Below, piece by piece: positions 42,592-50,634 of a DNA stretch of 55,174 bases. Position numbers and translations under genes: made by a program. The stretch spans positions 1 through 55,174 of the forward strand of contig DAOLNV010000031.1 in the NCBI GenBank assembly GCA_035416745.1, in the 5' to 3' direction. Numbering within the stretch: the first letter of the stretch is position 1; every line of letters starts with the position of its first letter. Under the pieces are notes generated by a model. It saw nothing but the letters and a program-made list of their open reading frames with translations. It was not told where the DNA came from and ran no database searches. This stretch comes from Candidatus Hydrogenedentota bacterium (GTDB lineage Bacteria; Hydrogenedentota; Hydrogenedentia; Hydrogenedentales; SLHB01).

Positions 42592-44385
42592 GTGGCGCGT
42601 CGACAACGGACTGGCCGTGCACGTGAGGAATCCGGGGTGTCTCCCACGGCGCAGGGACCGTTTGCGGGGGCAATCCTGATTGGGACGGGCTTGTTCCTGC
42701 TGACGCTGGCCGTGTATTGGCCAGCGCTGAGGCATGATTTTATTGAGCAATTTGATGACAACCTGTACGTGACCCGGAACGCGTACGTCCAGCAGGGCAT
42801 CACACCCGACGGCCTGCGGTGGGCGCTCACGGCTTCAGTGGCGTGGAACTGGCATCCCCTGACCGTACTCTCCCACATGCTCGACGTCGAGCTGTACGGC
42901 CTGAATCCCTGGGGCCACCATTTCACCAATATCCTCCTCCATGCTGCCGCGGCGGTGCTGTTGTTTGTGCTGCTGTTCCGGCTTACGGAATCCATGTGGG
43001 CCAGCGCGTTCGTCGCAGCCCTTTTCGCGCTGCATCCGATGCACGTCGAGTCGGTGGCCTGGATCGCCGAGCGCAAAGACGTACTGAGCGCCTGTTTGTG
43101 GTTCCTGACGACGCTGGCCTATGTTCACTACACCCGCGCTCCCAGTCTGCCGCGGAAAGGGGCGGTGATCGCGCTCTGCGCGCTTGGCCTGACGGCAAAA
43201 CCCATGCTTGTTACAGTGCCGTTCACCCTGCTTCTGCTGGATTACTGGCCCTTGGGGCGGTTTCACCAGACTCAGCCCGGCGAATCGCCGTCCGACAAGT
43301 TCCTCGCACTGATCACGGAGAAGCTGCCCCTTTTCGCCTTGTCGCTGGCAGCGGCCGTTGTGACGCTCCTGGTGCAGCACGCCCAGGGCGCGACGGAAAG
43401 AGCAAACCTCTTGCCGGTGGAAGCCCGAATCGCGAACGCCCTGGTTTCGTATGTGGCCTATATTGTCAAGCTCGTGTGGCTCACCGACTACGCCCTCATT
43501 TATCCGCACCCGGAGACATCGCTGCCGCTGTGGCAGTTCCTCGGCTCAACGCTGATCATTGCCACGGTCACGGCGATTGTCTTGTGGCAAGCCTCGCGGC
43601 GGCCGCATTTCATCGTGGGTTGGCTCTGGTACCTTGGCACCCTCGTCCCGGTGATTGGCATTATCCAAGTGGGCATGCAGGCCATGGCGGACCGGTATAG
43701 CTACATCCCATCGATCGGGCTTTTCATCATGCTTGTGTGGGGGGTGGCTCCTCTGGCCAAGACACACCTCGGCAAACCGGCGCTCACGGCCTGCGGCATT
43801 GTCCTGTTGGCTGCCCTTGCCATTGGCACGCGGTTTCAACTCGAACACTGGCGGGACAGCGAAACAATCTTACGGCACACCATCAGAGTCACGAAGGACA
43901 ACTTCTTTGCCAACTACCTGCTCGGTACATGCTTGTCTGAACAGGGCCGGTTCGGCGAGGCCGAGAACTGCTTCGCTGAGGCTCATCGAGTGTTTCCAGA
44001 CTCCCCGCTGATCCTTCAAGACCTCGGGAAAGCCCGGCTGGCCCAAGGCAAGTTTGCCGCGGCGTACGAGTGCTATGAGGAAATCGACGGTTTGGTCCCC
44101 GGCCGCCCCGATGTGCGGTACACGATGGGCACCATCCTTGAGAAGATGGGCAAAACCGAAGAGGCGGCAAAGATATTCGAGGAAGTCATCGACGAGTACC
44201 GGGCGGCCCTGAAGGCAAGGCCGGACGATGCCTGGTCGATGTTCAACTTGGCGACTGCCCTCGAGCACGTGGGAAGGCGCGATGAAGCTCTGCCGTTGTA
44301 CAGGGAGGCGCTCCAACTCCAACCGGACCTCCTTCCGGCACGCGAAGCGGAGGCGCTTCTGAACACCAAGACGGGCCAGCAATAA
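42592..44385 (+). CDS. polytopic membrane protein with TPR tail, TMTC/O-mannosyltransferase-like
   Basis: The 597 residues have about ten membrane helices (to about 420) and then four TPR repeats at 430-590. The first loop, with FDDNLYV, NWHPLTVLSHMLDVELYGLN and GHHFTNILLH, and the segment ALHPMHVESVAWIAERKD match the bacterial relatives of eukaryotic TMTC proteins and GT39-like mannosyltransferases, in which acidic residues in the first loop hold the metal and lipid-linked sugar. A glycosyltransferase role on exported proteins is therefore plausible. The GTG start follows GAGGGG by eight bases. The next gene, a GT2 enzyme, begins 17 nt later and could make the lipid-linked sugar donor. Confidence 0.8.
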   Translation: MARRQRTGRAREESGVSPTAQGPFAGAILIGTGLFLLTLAVYWPALRHDFIEQFDDNLYVTRNAYVQQGITPDGLRWALTASVAWNWHPLTVLSHMLDVELYGLNPWGHHFTNILLHAAAAVLLFVLLFRLTESMWASAFVAALFALHPMHVESVAWIAERKDVLSACLWFLTTLAYVHYTRAPSLPRKGAVIALCALGLTAKPMLVTVPFTLLLLDYWPLGRFHQTQPGESPSDKFLALITEKLPLFALSLAAAVVTLLVQHAQGATERANLLPVEARIANALVSYVAYIVKLVWLTDYALIYPHPETSLPLWQFLGSTLIIATVTAIVLWQASRRPHFIVGWLWYLGTLVPVIGIIQVGMQAMADRYSYIPSIGLFIMLVWGVAPLAKTHLGKPALTACGIVLLAALAIGTRFQLEHWRDSETILRHTIRVTKDNFFANYLLGTCLSEQGRFGEAENCFAEAHRVFPDSPLILQDLGKARLAQGKFAAAYECYEEIDGLVPGRPDVRYTMGTILEKMGKTEEAAKIFEEVIDEYRAALKARPDDAWSMFNLATALEHVGRRDEALPLYREALQLQPDLLPAREAEALLNTKTGQQ

Positions 44386-44402
44386 AACCTCCGGAGGTCC
44401 AG

Positions 44403-45152
44403 ATGTATCGTGACAAAAAGGTGGTGGTGGTCATGCCCGCATACAACGCAGCCCGCACCTTGCGCGAAACGTACAATGAGGTGGTCGAACAGGGGGTGGT
44501 GGACCTGGTGATCGTGGTCGATGACGCCAGCCAGGACGAAACTACCGCCATCGCCAGGACGTTGGCGAACGCAAAGGTCTTCACCCACGATGCCAACCGC
44601 GGTTACGGGGCGAATCAGAAGACCTGCTACAAGCTTGCACTGCAAGAAGGCGCTGACGTGATCATCATGGTTCATCCGGACTACCAGTACACGCCCAAGC
44701 TGATTCCCGCAATGGTCGCACTGATTGCCAACGGACTCTATCGGTGCGTGCTCGGTTCCAGGATACTTGGGGGCTACGCGGTCAGGGGAGGCATGCCGCT
44801 CTGGAAGTATGTATCCAACCGGATTCTTACCCTTATTGAGAACATTCTTCTTGGCGCAAAACTCTCCGAATACCATACCGGCTACAGGGCGTTTTCGAGA
44901 GATATCCTCGAACGGCTCCCTATCGAAAACAATTCCGATGATTTTGTTTTTGACAACCAGGTGCTGGCGCAAATACTGAGTTTGGGGGTCCAGATCGCCG
45001 AAATCACCTGTCCGACGAAGTATTTCCCGGACGCATCATCAATTGACTTCCGCCGAAGCCTCAAATATGGGTGTGGATGCCTCCTGACGGCCCTGACCTT
45101 TCGCCTGGCCAAGATGAACCTTATCACCTCAAAACTCGTGCCCAGACTATGA
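44403..45152 (+). CDS. GT2 glycosyltransferase, dolichol-phosphate-mannose-synthase-like
   Basis: The 249 residues are a GT-A fold family-2 enzyme. It opens with VVVVMPAYNAARTLRETY and has VIVVDDASQDET, with the nucleotide-binding aspartates, near 37-50. These are followed by NRGYGANQKTCY, MVHPDYQYTP (a variant of the DxD motif) and the acceptor region HTGYRAFSRDIL. There is no C-terminal membrane helix pair, so it would be a soluble or peripheral DPM1-type enzyme that charges a polyprenyl phosphate with sugar. Its ATG follows GGAGG by five bases, directly downstream of the TMTC-like gene, which fits a two-step donor-then-transfer pathway. Confidence 0.88.
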   Translation: MYRDKKVVVVMPAYNAARTLRETYNEVVEQGVVDLVIVVDDASQDETTAIARTLANAKVFTHDANRGYGANQKTCYKLALQEGADVIIMVHPDYQYTPKLIPAMVALIANGLYRCVLGSRILGGYAVRGGMPLWKYVSNRILTLIENILLGAKLSEYHTGYRAFSRDILERLPIENNSDDFVFDNQVLAQILSLGVQIAEITCPTKYFPDASSIDFRRSLKYGCGCLLTALTFRLAKMNLITSKLVPRL

Positions 45153-45239
45153 TGAGCGCTTCTGCGCGGCGCCGCGACGCCGCGTCAAATGGCTCGCTTC
45201 CACAGTACGCGACAAGTACGGAAAGTGCGGCACGCCCTT

Positions 45240-45269
45240 TTGATTCCCTGCGCGGATTTGTCGTACGAT
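45240..45269 (+). promoter_or_regulatory. probable promoter of tRNA-Arg
   Basis: TTGATT (45240-45245), 18-nt spacer, TACGAT (45264-45269). A transcript from about 45276 would have a leader of about 30 nt before the mature tRNA. Confidence 0.5.
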
Positions 45270-45306
45270 CGCTTCCCGGAACTTTCCCTAAGACCGGTTA
45301 ACACAG

Positions 45307-45381
45307 GCCCCGATAGTTCAGTGGATAGAACGAAGCCCTCCTAAGGCTTAAACGCAGGTTCGATTCCTGCTCGGGGCGCCA
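45307..45381 (+). tRNA. tRNA-Arg (anticodon CCU)
   Basis: The cloverleaf folds completely. The acceptor arms GCCCCGA (45307-45313) and TCGGGGC (45371-45377) pair over 7 bp. The D arm is GTTC...GAAC, the anticodon stem is AAGCC/GGCTT with loop CTCCTAA (anticodon CCT), and the T arm is GCAGG TTCGATT CCTGC. The discriminator is G and the CCA end is encoded (45379-45381). It reads the AGG codon. Confidence 0.93.
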
Positions 45382-45491
45382 TTGCGTTACGGATATCCCA
45401 GCGGGATAATGGCATTGTTACCGCATGGTCACGCGTGAGAGGTCGACGTGGGGTTCTTTTCTGCCGGACGTGTGCCGGAGGGTGCGGAGCC

Positions 45492-46697
45492 ATGGAACCA
45501 AATCCGAAATGCCTGCGGGAATGCGAGAGGATCCTTCCGTCCAAAGTCATTGAGCGAATAGACGCCGCCGTGAAGGCTGTGGTCGACGCGAAACAGCGGG
45601 GCGGCAAAGTGATTGTGGTGACGGGAAGCGGTCCGAATGTCCATGAGGGGGTCACCACGCTTGTTGCCGAGTTGATGCGCGTGGGAATCGTTGACGGCGT
45701 CTCAACGAGTTCCGCGGTCATAGCTCATGAACTCGGCGGTGTGCTGGACCGCGTGAAGCGGGTTGACGGGGCAAGTCTGGGCATCGAACCGAGCCTGCTT
45801 CCTCGTGGAGGCCATTTCGAGCAAACCGTCTTGTCTCGGGAGGCTCTGGACGCGATCCGGAATCTGGTTCCGTTCGACGACAACTTGTGGGAGCGGCTTG
45901 ACGCTGCCCCCGGCACAACCATCATAAAGGCTGCCGGCAATCTTGGGTATCCCATGGGCCTTTACATCGAGCGAATCGCGCGCGATGTTCAGGCCTTAGC
46001 GCAGTCGCATCGGAGGTCTTTCGAGGAAACCGCCGGTTTGGGCGCGGATCCTCGTACCATGCTCGGCGCCGGCGCGGCGCGGGGTCTTCCCGTTGTTGTC
46101 ACCATCCCGCAATTGGTCGGAGGGGGCGCAGTGGGACTGGCCATAGGGGATACCATCACCATTACCGAGCGGGCAAAGCGTCTTGCGGCGATGCTCGAAT
46201 CCGCCGATGTCATCATCGAGTCCGCCGTCGCGCTGACCCAGGAGGTTCACGACGGCCCGTTCGAGACGTATACGGGCCATGGTCTCTGGGCAAGTTGGGG
46301 GGGCCACAGTACGTACTCTCTCGAAGGCAAAACGCTTGTCCGGATTGACCTGGACCCGGCCCTCGAAACGGTGTGGCAGTCGGAACGCGGGAATTCGGCG
46401 GTGCAGGAGGCTATTGACAAGGGTTTGCCGAAGACGAAGCTGTTCAAGACGCCGTTTCGGATGGAAATGTCGGGTTTCGCGCGCTTGGAGGGGAGTTTGC
46501 CCATTACGGCCGACATCGGCGCCGTCTGGCCTGTCATGGCTTCGCGAATCGCGCAACAACTCGGAATCGAACTCGAGTTTATGTCCTACCCACAGCATAC
46601 GGAAGCAGGAAAGGAGATGCGTGACTGGATAGTCGAGCATGTTGCGGCATTCAACCGGGGGAAAATGATGGCCGCGGTTTGTGCCTCGGTATCGTGA
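45492..46697 (+). CDS. conserved-looking protein of unrecognised family
   Basis: I cannot name this family. The 401 residues look like a soluble alpha/beta protein with no signal or membrane helix. An early segment, GGKVIVVTGSGPNVHEGVTT, could bind a nucleotide or phosphate, followed by GIVDGVSTSSAVIAHELGGVLDR. Later come GLPVVVTIPQLVGGGAVGLAIGD and ADVIIESAVALTQEVHDG. The order of blocks vaguely recalls deoxyhypusine synthase, an NAD-dependent enzyme, but motifs I would require are not clear, so this is only a hint. The ATG at 45492 follows GGAGGG by nine bases and is preferred over an upstream in-frame ATG at 45435. It lies after the tRNA and before a C45-type hydrolase. Confidence 0.7.
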   Translation: MEPNPKCLRECERILPSKVIERIDAAVKAVVDAKQRGGKVIVVTGSGPNVHEGVTTLVAELMRVGIVDGVSTSSAVIAHELGGVLDRVKRVDGASLGIEPSLLPRGGHFEQTVLSREALDAIRNLVPFDDNLWERLDAAPGTTIIKAAGNLGYPMGLYIERIARDVQALAQSHRRSFEETAGLGADPRTMLGAGAARGLPVVVTIPQLVGGGAVGLAIGDTITITERAKRLAAMLESADVIIESAVALTQEVHDGPFETYTGHGLWASWGGHSTYSLEGKTLVRIDLDPALETVWQSERGNSAVQEAIDKGLPKTKLFKTPFRMEMSGFARLEGSLPITADIGAVWPVMASRIAQQLGIELEFMSYPQHTEAGKEMRDWIVEHVAAFNRGKMMAAVCASVS

Positions 46698-46856
46698 GAA
46701 CAAAGCGCCCCAGCGTTTATTCATGGTGTTCTCGCGCCGGGCCGGATGCGCTGCCGTTGGTACGATAAGGAGCCGATTCGACTGGGAGAAGACGAGGGCC
46801 GCGCCTTCCCGAGCATCCACGTCTCGAAGCCGCGGCGCCAATGAAAGGAGCTCGCA

Positions 46857-47966
46857 ATGCGGAACCGACTTTCCTTTTTCATCTTGGCCGTTCTCATGAC
46901 ATTCCCGGGGGTTGTCGCCGAGGGGGAGGGCTACAAGGCTTCCATTACCCAGGGGGATGTGGAGATCCCCGTCATAGTGGTCTCAGGCAGTCCGTTCGAA
47001 ATGGGGAAGAGTCTCGGGGAACTGACCGCGGACGCTTCCAAAGCCCTCTTGCAACAATTCGTCGCCGTGTGTCAGACGGGCGAGCCAGAAAAGTACTCGG
47101 ACGCCCAGTTGGACGCCGCCTGGGAGGCGGTCGCACCCCACACCGACCCGCGCTTCAAAGAGGAAATGAAGGGGCTGGCGGAGGGAGCTGGAATCCCCCT
47201 TGAGCTGATCCAGCGCGCCCACATGCTTCCGGTAGTCTCCGAATACTCGTGCAGCAGCATCGCCGCCTGGGGCCCAGCCACCAAAGATGGACACCTGTAT
47301 CAAACGCGCAATCTGGATTGGGATATGCAGGTCGGCGCTCACAAGTTCCCGTGCATCGTCATTTACCGGCCCTCCGCCGGGATCGCCCATGTCAATGTCA
47401 GCTTTGCCGGGTATATCGGTTCGAATACGGGCCTGAGCACGGCAGGCATTGCCCTTGCTGAGATGGGAGACTCGCCTTCCAGCGAGTATCCCTATGACGT
47501 GAACGGAGAACATTTCACGACGCTGTTCCGCAGAGTCATGTATGACGCCAAGAACCTCGATGAGGCCGTGGCCATGTTCAAGTCCGCGAAGCGTATCAAG
47601 CGCTACCATTATGTTGTTGGCGATGGTAAGAACATGTGTGCGGTCAAAATGCTTGCCCACGCGCCCAATCTGAGGATCTGGAAAGACAACGATCCGACAG
47701 ACGAACTTGCCCCGAACATCATGGAACATGTGGTCTACCAGGACGAAGGCCGCGGCGCTTTTCCCATGATCAAGGAAAGGTACGACGAGATTACGGCGGA
47801 AGATATGATCAAAATGGCATGCAGCATCCCCATCAAGGGAGGGAATGTGCTTGATGTCGTGTATGACGCAACCTCCCTCGAGTTGTGGGTCTCGTATGCC
47901 AAAGACGAGACCGAGGCCTACCTGCGGCCGTTCGTCCATCTCGATATCAAGCAATACCTGAAATAG
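46857..47966 (+). CDS. exported C45-family Ntn hydrolase (acyltransferase-like)
   Basis: The 369 residues have a signal peptide (LSFFILAVLMTFPGVVA) and an Ntn-hydrolase core of the C45 type, whose founder is the fungal acyl-CoA:6-aminopenicillanic acid acyltransferase. The nucleophile should be Cys132 in EYSCSSIAAWGPAT, followed by the family's TRNLDWDM. In such enzymes the chain cuts itself before this Cys to expose its free amino group; here the cut would fall between Ser131 and Cys132. It probably hydrolyses or transfers an amide bond outside the cytoplasm. The ATG follows AAAGGAG by six bases. Confidence 0.82.
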   Translation: MRNRLSFFILAVLMTFPGVVAEGEGYKASITQGDVEIPVIVVSGSPFEMGKSLGELTADASKALLQQFVAVCQTGEPEKYSDAQLDAAWEAVAPHTDPRFKEEMKGLAEGAGIPLELIQRAHMLPVVSEYSCSSIAAWGPATKDGHLYQTRNLDWDMQVGAHKFPCIVIYRPSAGIAHVNVSFAGYIGSNTGLSTAGIALAEMGDSPSSEYPYDVNGEHFTTLFRRVMYDAKNLDEAVAMFKSAKRIKRYHYVVGDGKNMCAVKMLAHAPNLRIWKDNDPTDELAPNIMEHVVYQDEGRGAFPMIKERYDEITAEDMIKMACSIPIKGGNVLDVVYDATSLELWVSYAKDETEAYLRPFVHLDIKQYLK

Positions 47967-48022
47967 GAGGTCTCGGACATCGGCCTCTGAATCGAGCGTG
48001 TCCCTGCGTTGGAATGCGCCGC

Positions 48023-48051
48023 TTGACTCGTGGAAGGCGTTGAATTACTGT
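48023..48051 (+). promoter_or_regulatory. probable sigma70 promoter of the second WD40 kinase
   Basis: TTGACT (48023-48028), 17-nt spacer, TACTGT (48046-48051). The start near 48059 would give a leader of about 140 nt. Confidence 0.45.
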
Positions 48052-48200
48052 GCTAAGGGATTAGGGCAGTTTTCCCCGGCCGCCAGCTCAGCAAGGAGGG
48101 GATAGACAAAAGGGACGTTGGGAATAGGCAAGGAGCACTCGCCGCCTGGTGCCGGGGACACCCGGTTGCTGCCCTCAGCCGGAGCATTCGACATATTCTC

Positions 48201-50603
48201 ATGAATAACGACCAAACAGAACCGTTTGCCGAAGATATCCCAGCAACCGAAGACACCCACCGCATCGAATGTGGATGTGGGCACATTCTGGAGGTCCACG
48301 ATGATGACTTGGGACGAACGCTCCGGTGTCCCGCCTGCGACGGTCTCGTCTATCTCGCGCATGAACTCGTGTCACCGGTTTCCCCTCCCAAGGTTACACG
48401 CCACTACAGCGACGACGAGGTGCCTGCCGACCTGAAACCCGGTGACCGTTTCATGGCGACCTATGAGGTGCGGGAACTCATTGGCCGGGGCGGCATGGCC
48501 TATGTGCACCGCGTTCATCACAAAGGGTGGGGGATTGATCTCGCTCTAAAAACACCCAAGCCAGACTTGGTGCTCAGAAACGATTGGCAACGCGATTTCG
48601 AGCGCGAATGCGAGACATGGGTGGGGCTTACACCCCATCCAAACGTGGTTCGGTGTCACTATGTCCGCCGTCTGGGAGGGATCCCGCGGCTGTTTCTCGA
48701 GTTTGTGCCGGGCGGGTCCCTGGTCCATTGGGCCCGTAAGAACCTGCTGTATCGCGGGGATTCGGGCGAAGTGTTGAAGCGAGTTCTGGATGTCGCCATG
48801 CAGGTCGCATGGGGCTTGAACCATGCCCATGAACAGGGATTGATTCATCAGGATGTGAAGCCTGGAAATATCCTGATGACCCTGAACGGCCAGGCAAAAG
48901 TGACGGACTTCGGTCTCATGCGTGCCTTTGGCGGAAGCAACGCCGGCCCTAGTTTCTATCCCACCTCAGGCACCCCCCCGTATAGTGCGCCGGAACAGGG
49001 TCCGCATACCCCGCCGAGCCATCTTGCCGATATTTGGGGATGGGGTGCGAGCCTGTTCGAGATGTTCGTGGGCACCCCGAGATGGTCGAACTCCCAAGAG
49101 CTCCTGCAGCTCTTTGAAGAATACCTCGCCAATCGTCTCGAACGGCCGCGGATCGCGCATATTCCAGAACCTCTTGCCGACCTTCTCAAGAATTGTTTTC
49201 GCGAGAGACCGCAAGACCGTCCCGGAAGCATGCAAAGCGTGATCGAGGCCCTTCGGGAAGTCTACCAGTGGACCGTCGGCGTTCCCTACGAGCGCGAGCA
49301 TCCTCATCCCGTGTTGGCATCCGCGGGAGTGCTGAATAACCGCGCGATTTCACTTTTCGAGCTTGGGAAGCAACAAGAAGCAGAGACCCTTTGGCAACAG
49401 GCCCTCGCGTTGACCCCTGACCATCTGGAATCGCGGTTTAACAACCTCTTGTATGAATGGCGTACGGGTCGCTGCACGGATATTGCCGTCATACGTTCAC
49501 TGATGGAGCTGCTCGAAGAGAAAAAGAGAAGTCCCAAGGTCCGTTATCTTCTTGCCCGGATCATGCTGGAATGGGGGGATTGCCGCGTAGCCGCGGATAT
49601 TCTGCACCGCATCGAGGTTTCTCCGCAGAACATGCGCGAGATCGACGTGGCCCTTGGAGCGACCAAAGAGGCCCTCGAAGATACCCGGGGCCTGGTCGCG
49701 GAATTCGGGCAAGATGCGCGCACCGTGAAGGCCATCTGCCTTCTGGAAGACGGCCGCTTGGGTCTTGTAGGAAAACAAGACGGGTCGGTGGAATGTTGGA
49801 ACCCCTTTGCCGGGGAATGTCTAAAAACCTTTGAAGCTCACCCGGGCGGGGTCTTTGCCCTCGCTTGCTCGTATGACAACCGCACACTGGTTTCCGGCGG
49901 CGCGGACGGCATGGTCAAGCTCTGGGAATTGCCTGACTGCGCGTTGATAGCATCTTTCTCAGGCCACGGAGGGCCGGTACGCGGAGTCGCTGTCGACAGG
50001 GAAGTCACCATGGTGGTCTCGGGGAGCCAAGACCACACGGTGCGCGTCTGGCGAGTGGAAACGGGTGAGTGCATGAACGTTCTCGAGGGGCATACCGCGG
50101 GAGTGAATGCCGTCGCGCTGGATGCCGCGGGAGTCTATGCACTGTCGGGAGGCCGCGACGCGACCGCCAAAGTCTGGAATCTCCGCGAAGCGAACTGCCT
50201 GCGTACCCTGAAGGGCCACACGCACCGGATTCACGCCGTATGCCTCAGCGAAGATGCCCGCCTCGCCGTGACCGCAAGCCGGGACCGCCACGTCGTGTTG
50301 TGGAACACCGACTCCGGCGAACCGTTGCGCACCCTTCACGGGCACGTCACGGAAGCCTATTCCGCGGCCTTTACCCGCGACAAGGCCCACGTGTTTACAG
50401 GAAGCCGCCAAGGCACGTTGAGACTCTGGAATGCCGATACGGGCCAGTGCCTTCACACATTCAACGGCGGCGCGCCTGCCCATTTGGAACGCACGGGGAC
50501 GTATGCTCTTTCCTCAAGCAGGAACGGTCCCCTTAAATTCTGGCGGGTCTCCTGTGCGCGCCGTTTCTTGCCCGCTACGTTCGCGCCCAGCCTCGAGGAG
50601 TAA
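48201..50603 (+). CDS. Ser/Thr kinase with zinc ribbon and WD40 propeller
   Basis: The 800 residues open with a zinc ribbon (Cys24, Cys26, Cys43, Cys46), then a kinase domain about 88-355: glycine loop GRGGMAYV (from Gly95), Lys117 in LALKTP, DFG at 236-238, and the catalytic loop HQDVKPGNIL, where Gln217 replaces the usual Arg of HRD. The catalytic Asp218 is intact, so it may be active but not controlled by activation-loop phosphorylation. A helical TPR-like stretch (about 370-490) follows, then seven WD40 repeats (about 505-795), enough for one propeller. No membrane helix is visible, so it is cytoplasmic. It ends 31 nt from the convergent NB-ARC/TPR gene. The ATG lacks a strong ribosome-binding site. 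Confidence 0.88.
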   Translation: MNNDQTEPFAEDIPATEDTHRIECGCGHILEVHDDDLGRTLRCPACDGLVYLAHELVSPVSPPKVTRHYSDDEVPADLKPGDRFMATYEVRELIGRGGMAYVHRVHHKGWGIDLALKTPKPDLVLRNDWQRDFERECETWVGLTPHPNVVRCHYVRRLGGIPRLFLEFVPGGSLVHWARKNLLYRGDSGEVLKRVLDVAMQVAWGLNHAHEQGLIHQDVKPGNILMTLNGQAKVTDFGLMRAFGGSNAGPSFYPTSGTPPYSAPEQGPHTPPSHLADIWGWGASLFEMFVGTPRWSNSQELLQLFEEYLANRLERPRIAHIPEPLADLLKNCFRERPQDRPGSMQSVIEALREVYQWTVGVPYEREHPHPVLASAGVLNNRAISLFELGKQQEAETLWQQALALTPDHLESRFNNLLYEWRTGRCTDIAVIRSLMELLEEKKRSPKVRYLLARIMLEWGDCRVAADILHRIEVSPQNMREIDVALGATKEALEDTRGLVAEFGQDARTVKAICLLEDGRLGLVGKQDGSVECWNPFAGECLKTFEAHPGGVFALACSYDNRTLVSGGADGMVKLWELPDCALIASFSGHGGPVRGVAVDREVTMVVSGSQDHTVRVWRVETGECMNVLEGHTAGVNAVALDAAGVYALSGGRDATAKVWNLREANCLRTLKGHTHRIHAVCLSEDARLAVTASRDRHVVLWNTDSGEPLRTLHGHVTEAYSAAFTRDKAHVFTGSRQGTLRLWNADTGQCLHTFNGGAPAHLERTGTYALSSSRNGPLKFWRVSCARRFLPATFAPSLEE

Positions 50604-50634
50604 GCAATTCGGGGCCGTCCCGCATCAGAGAGCT

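Noticed and set aside
45165..45176. CGCGGCGCCGCG palindrome before the tRNA promoter as an operator or terminator
   Set aside because: A 12-nt GC-only palindrome is common in DNA of this composition and no loop or T-tract is present.
45394..45408. TATCCC/GGGATA hairpin after the tRNA as its terminator
   Set aside because: Six base pairs with a 3-nt loop and no T-run; the tRNA may be read through into the next gene.
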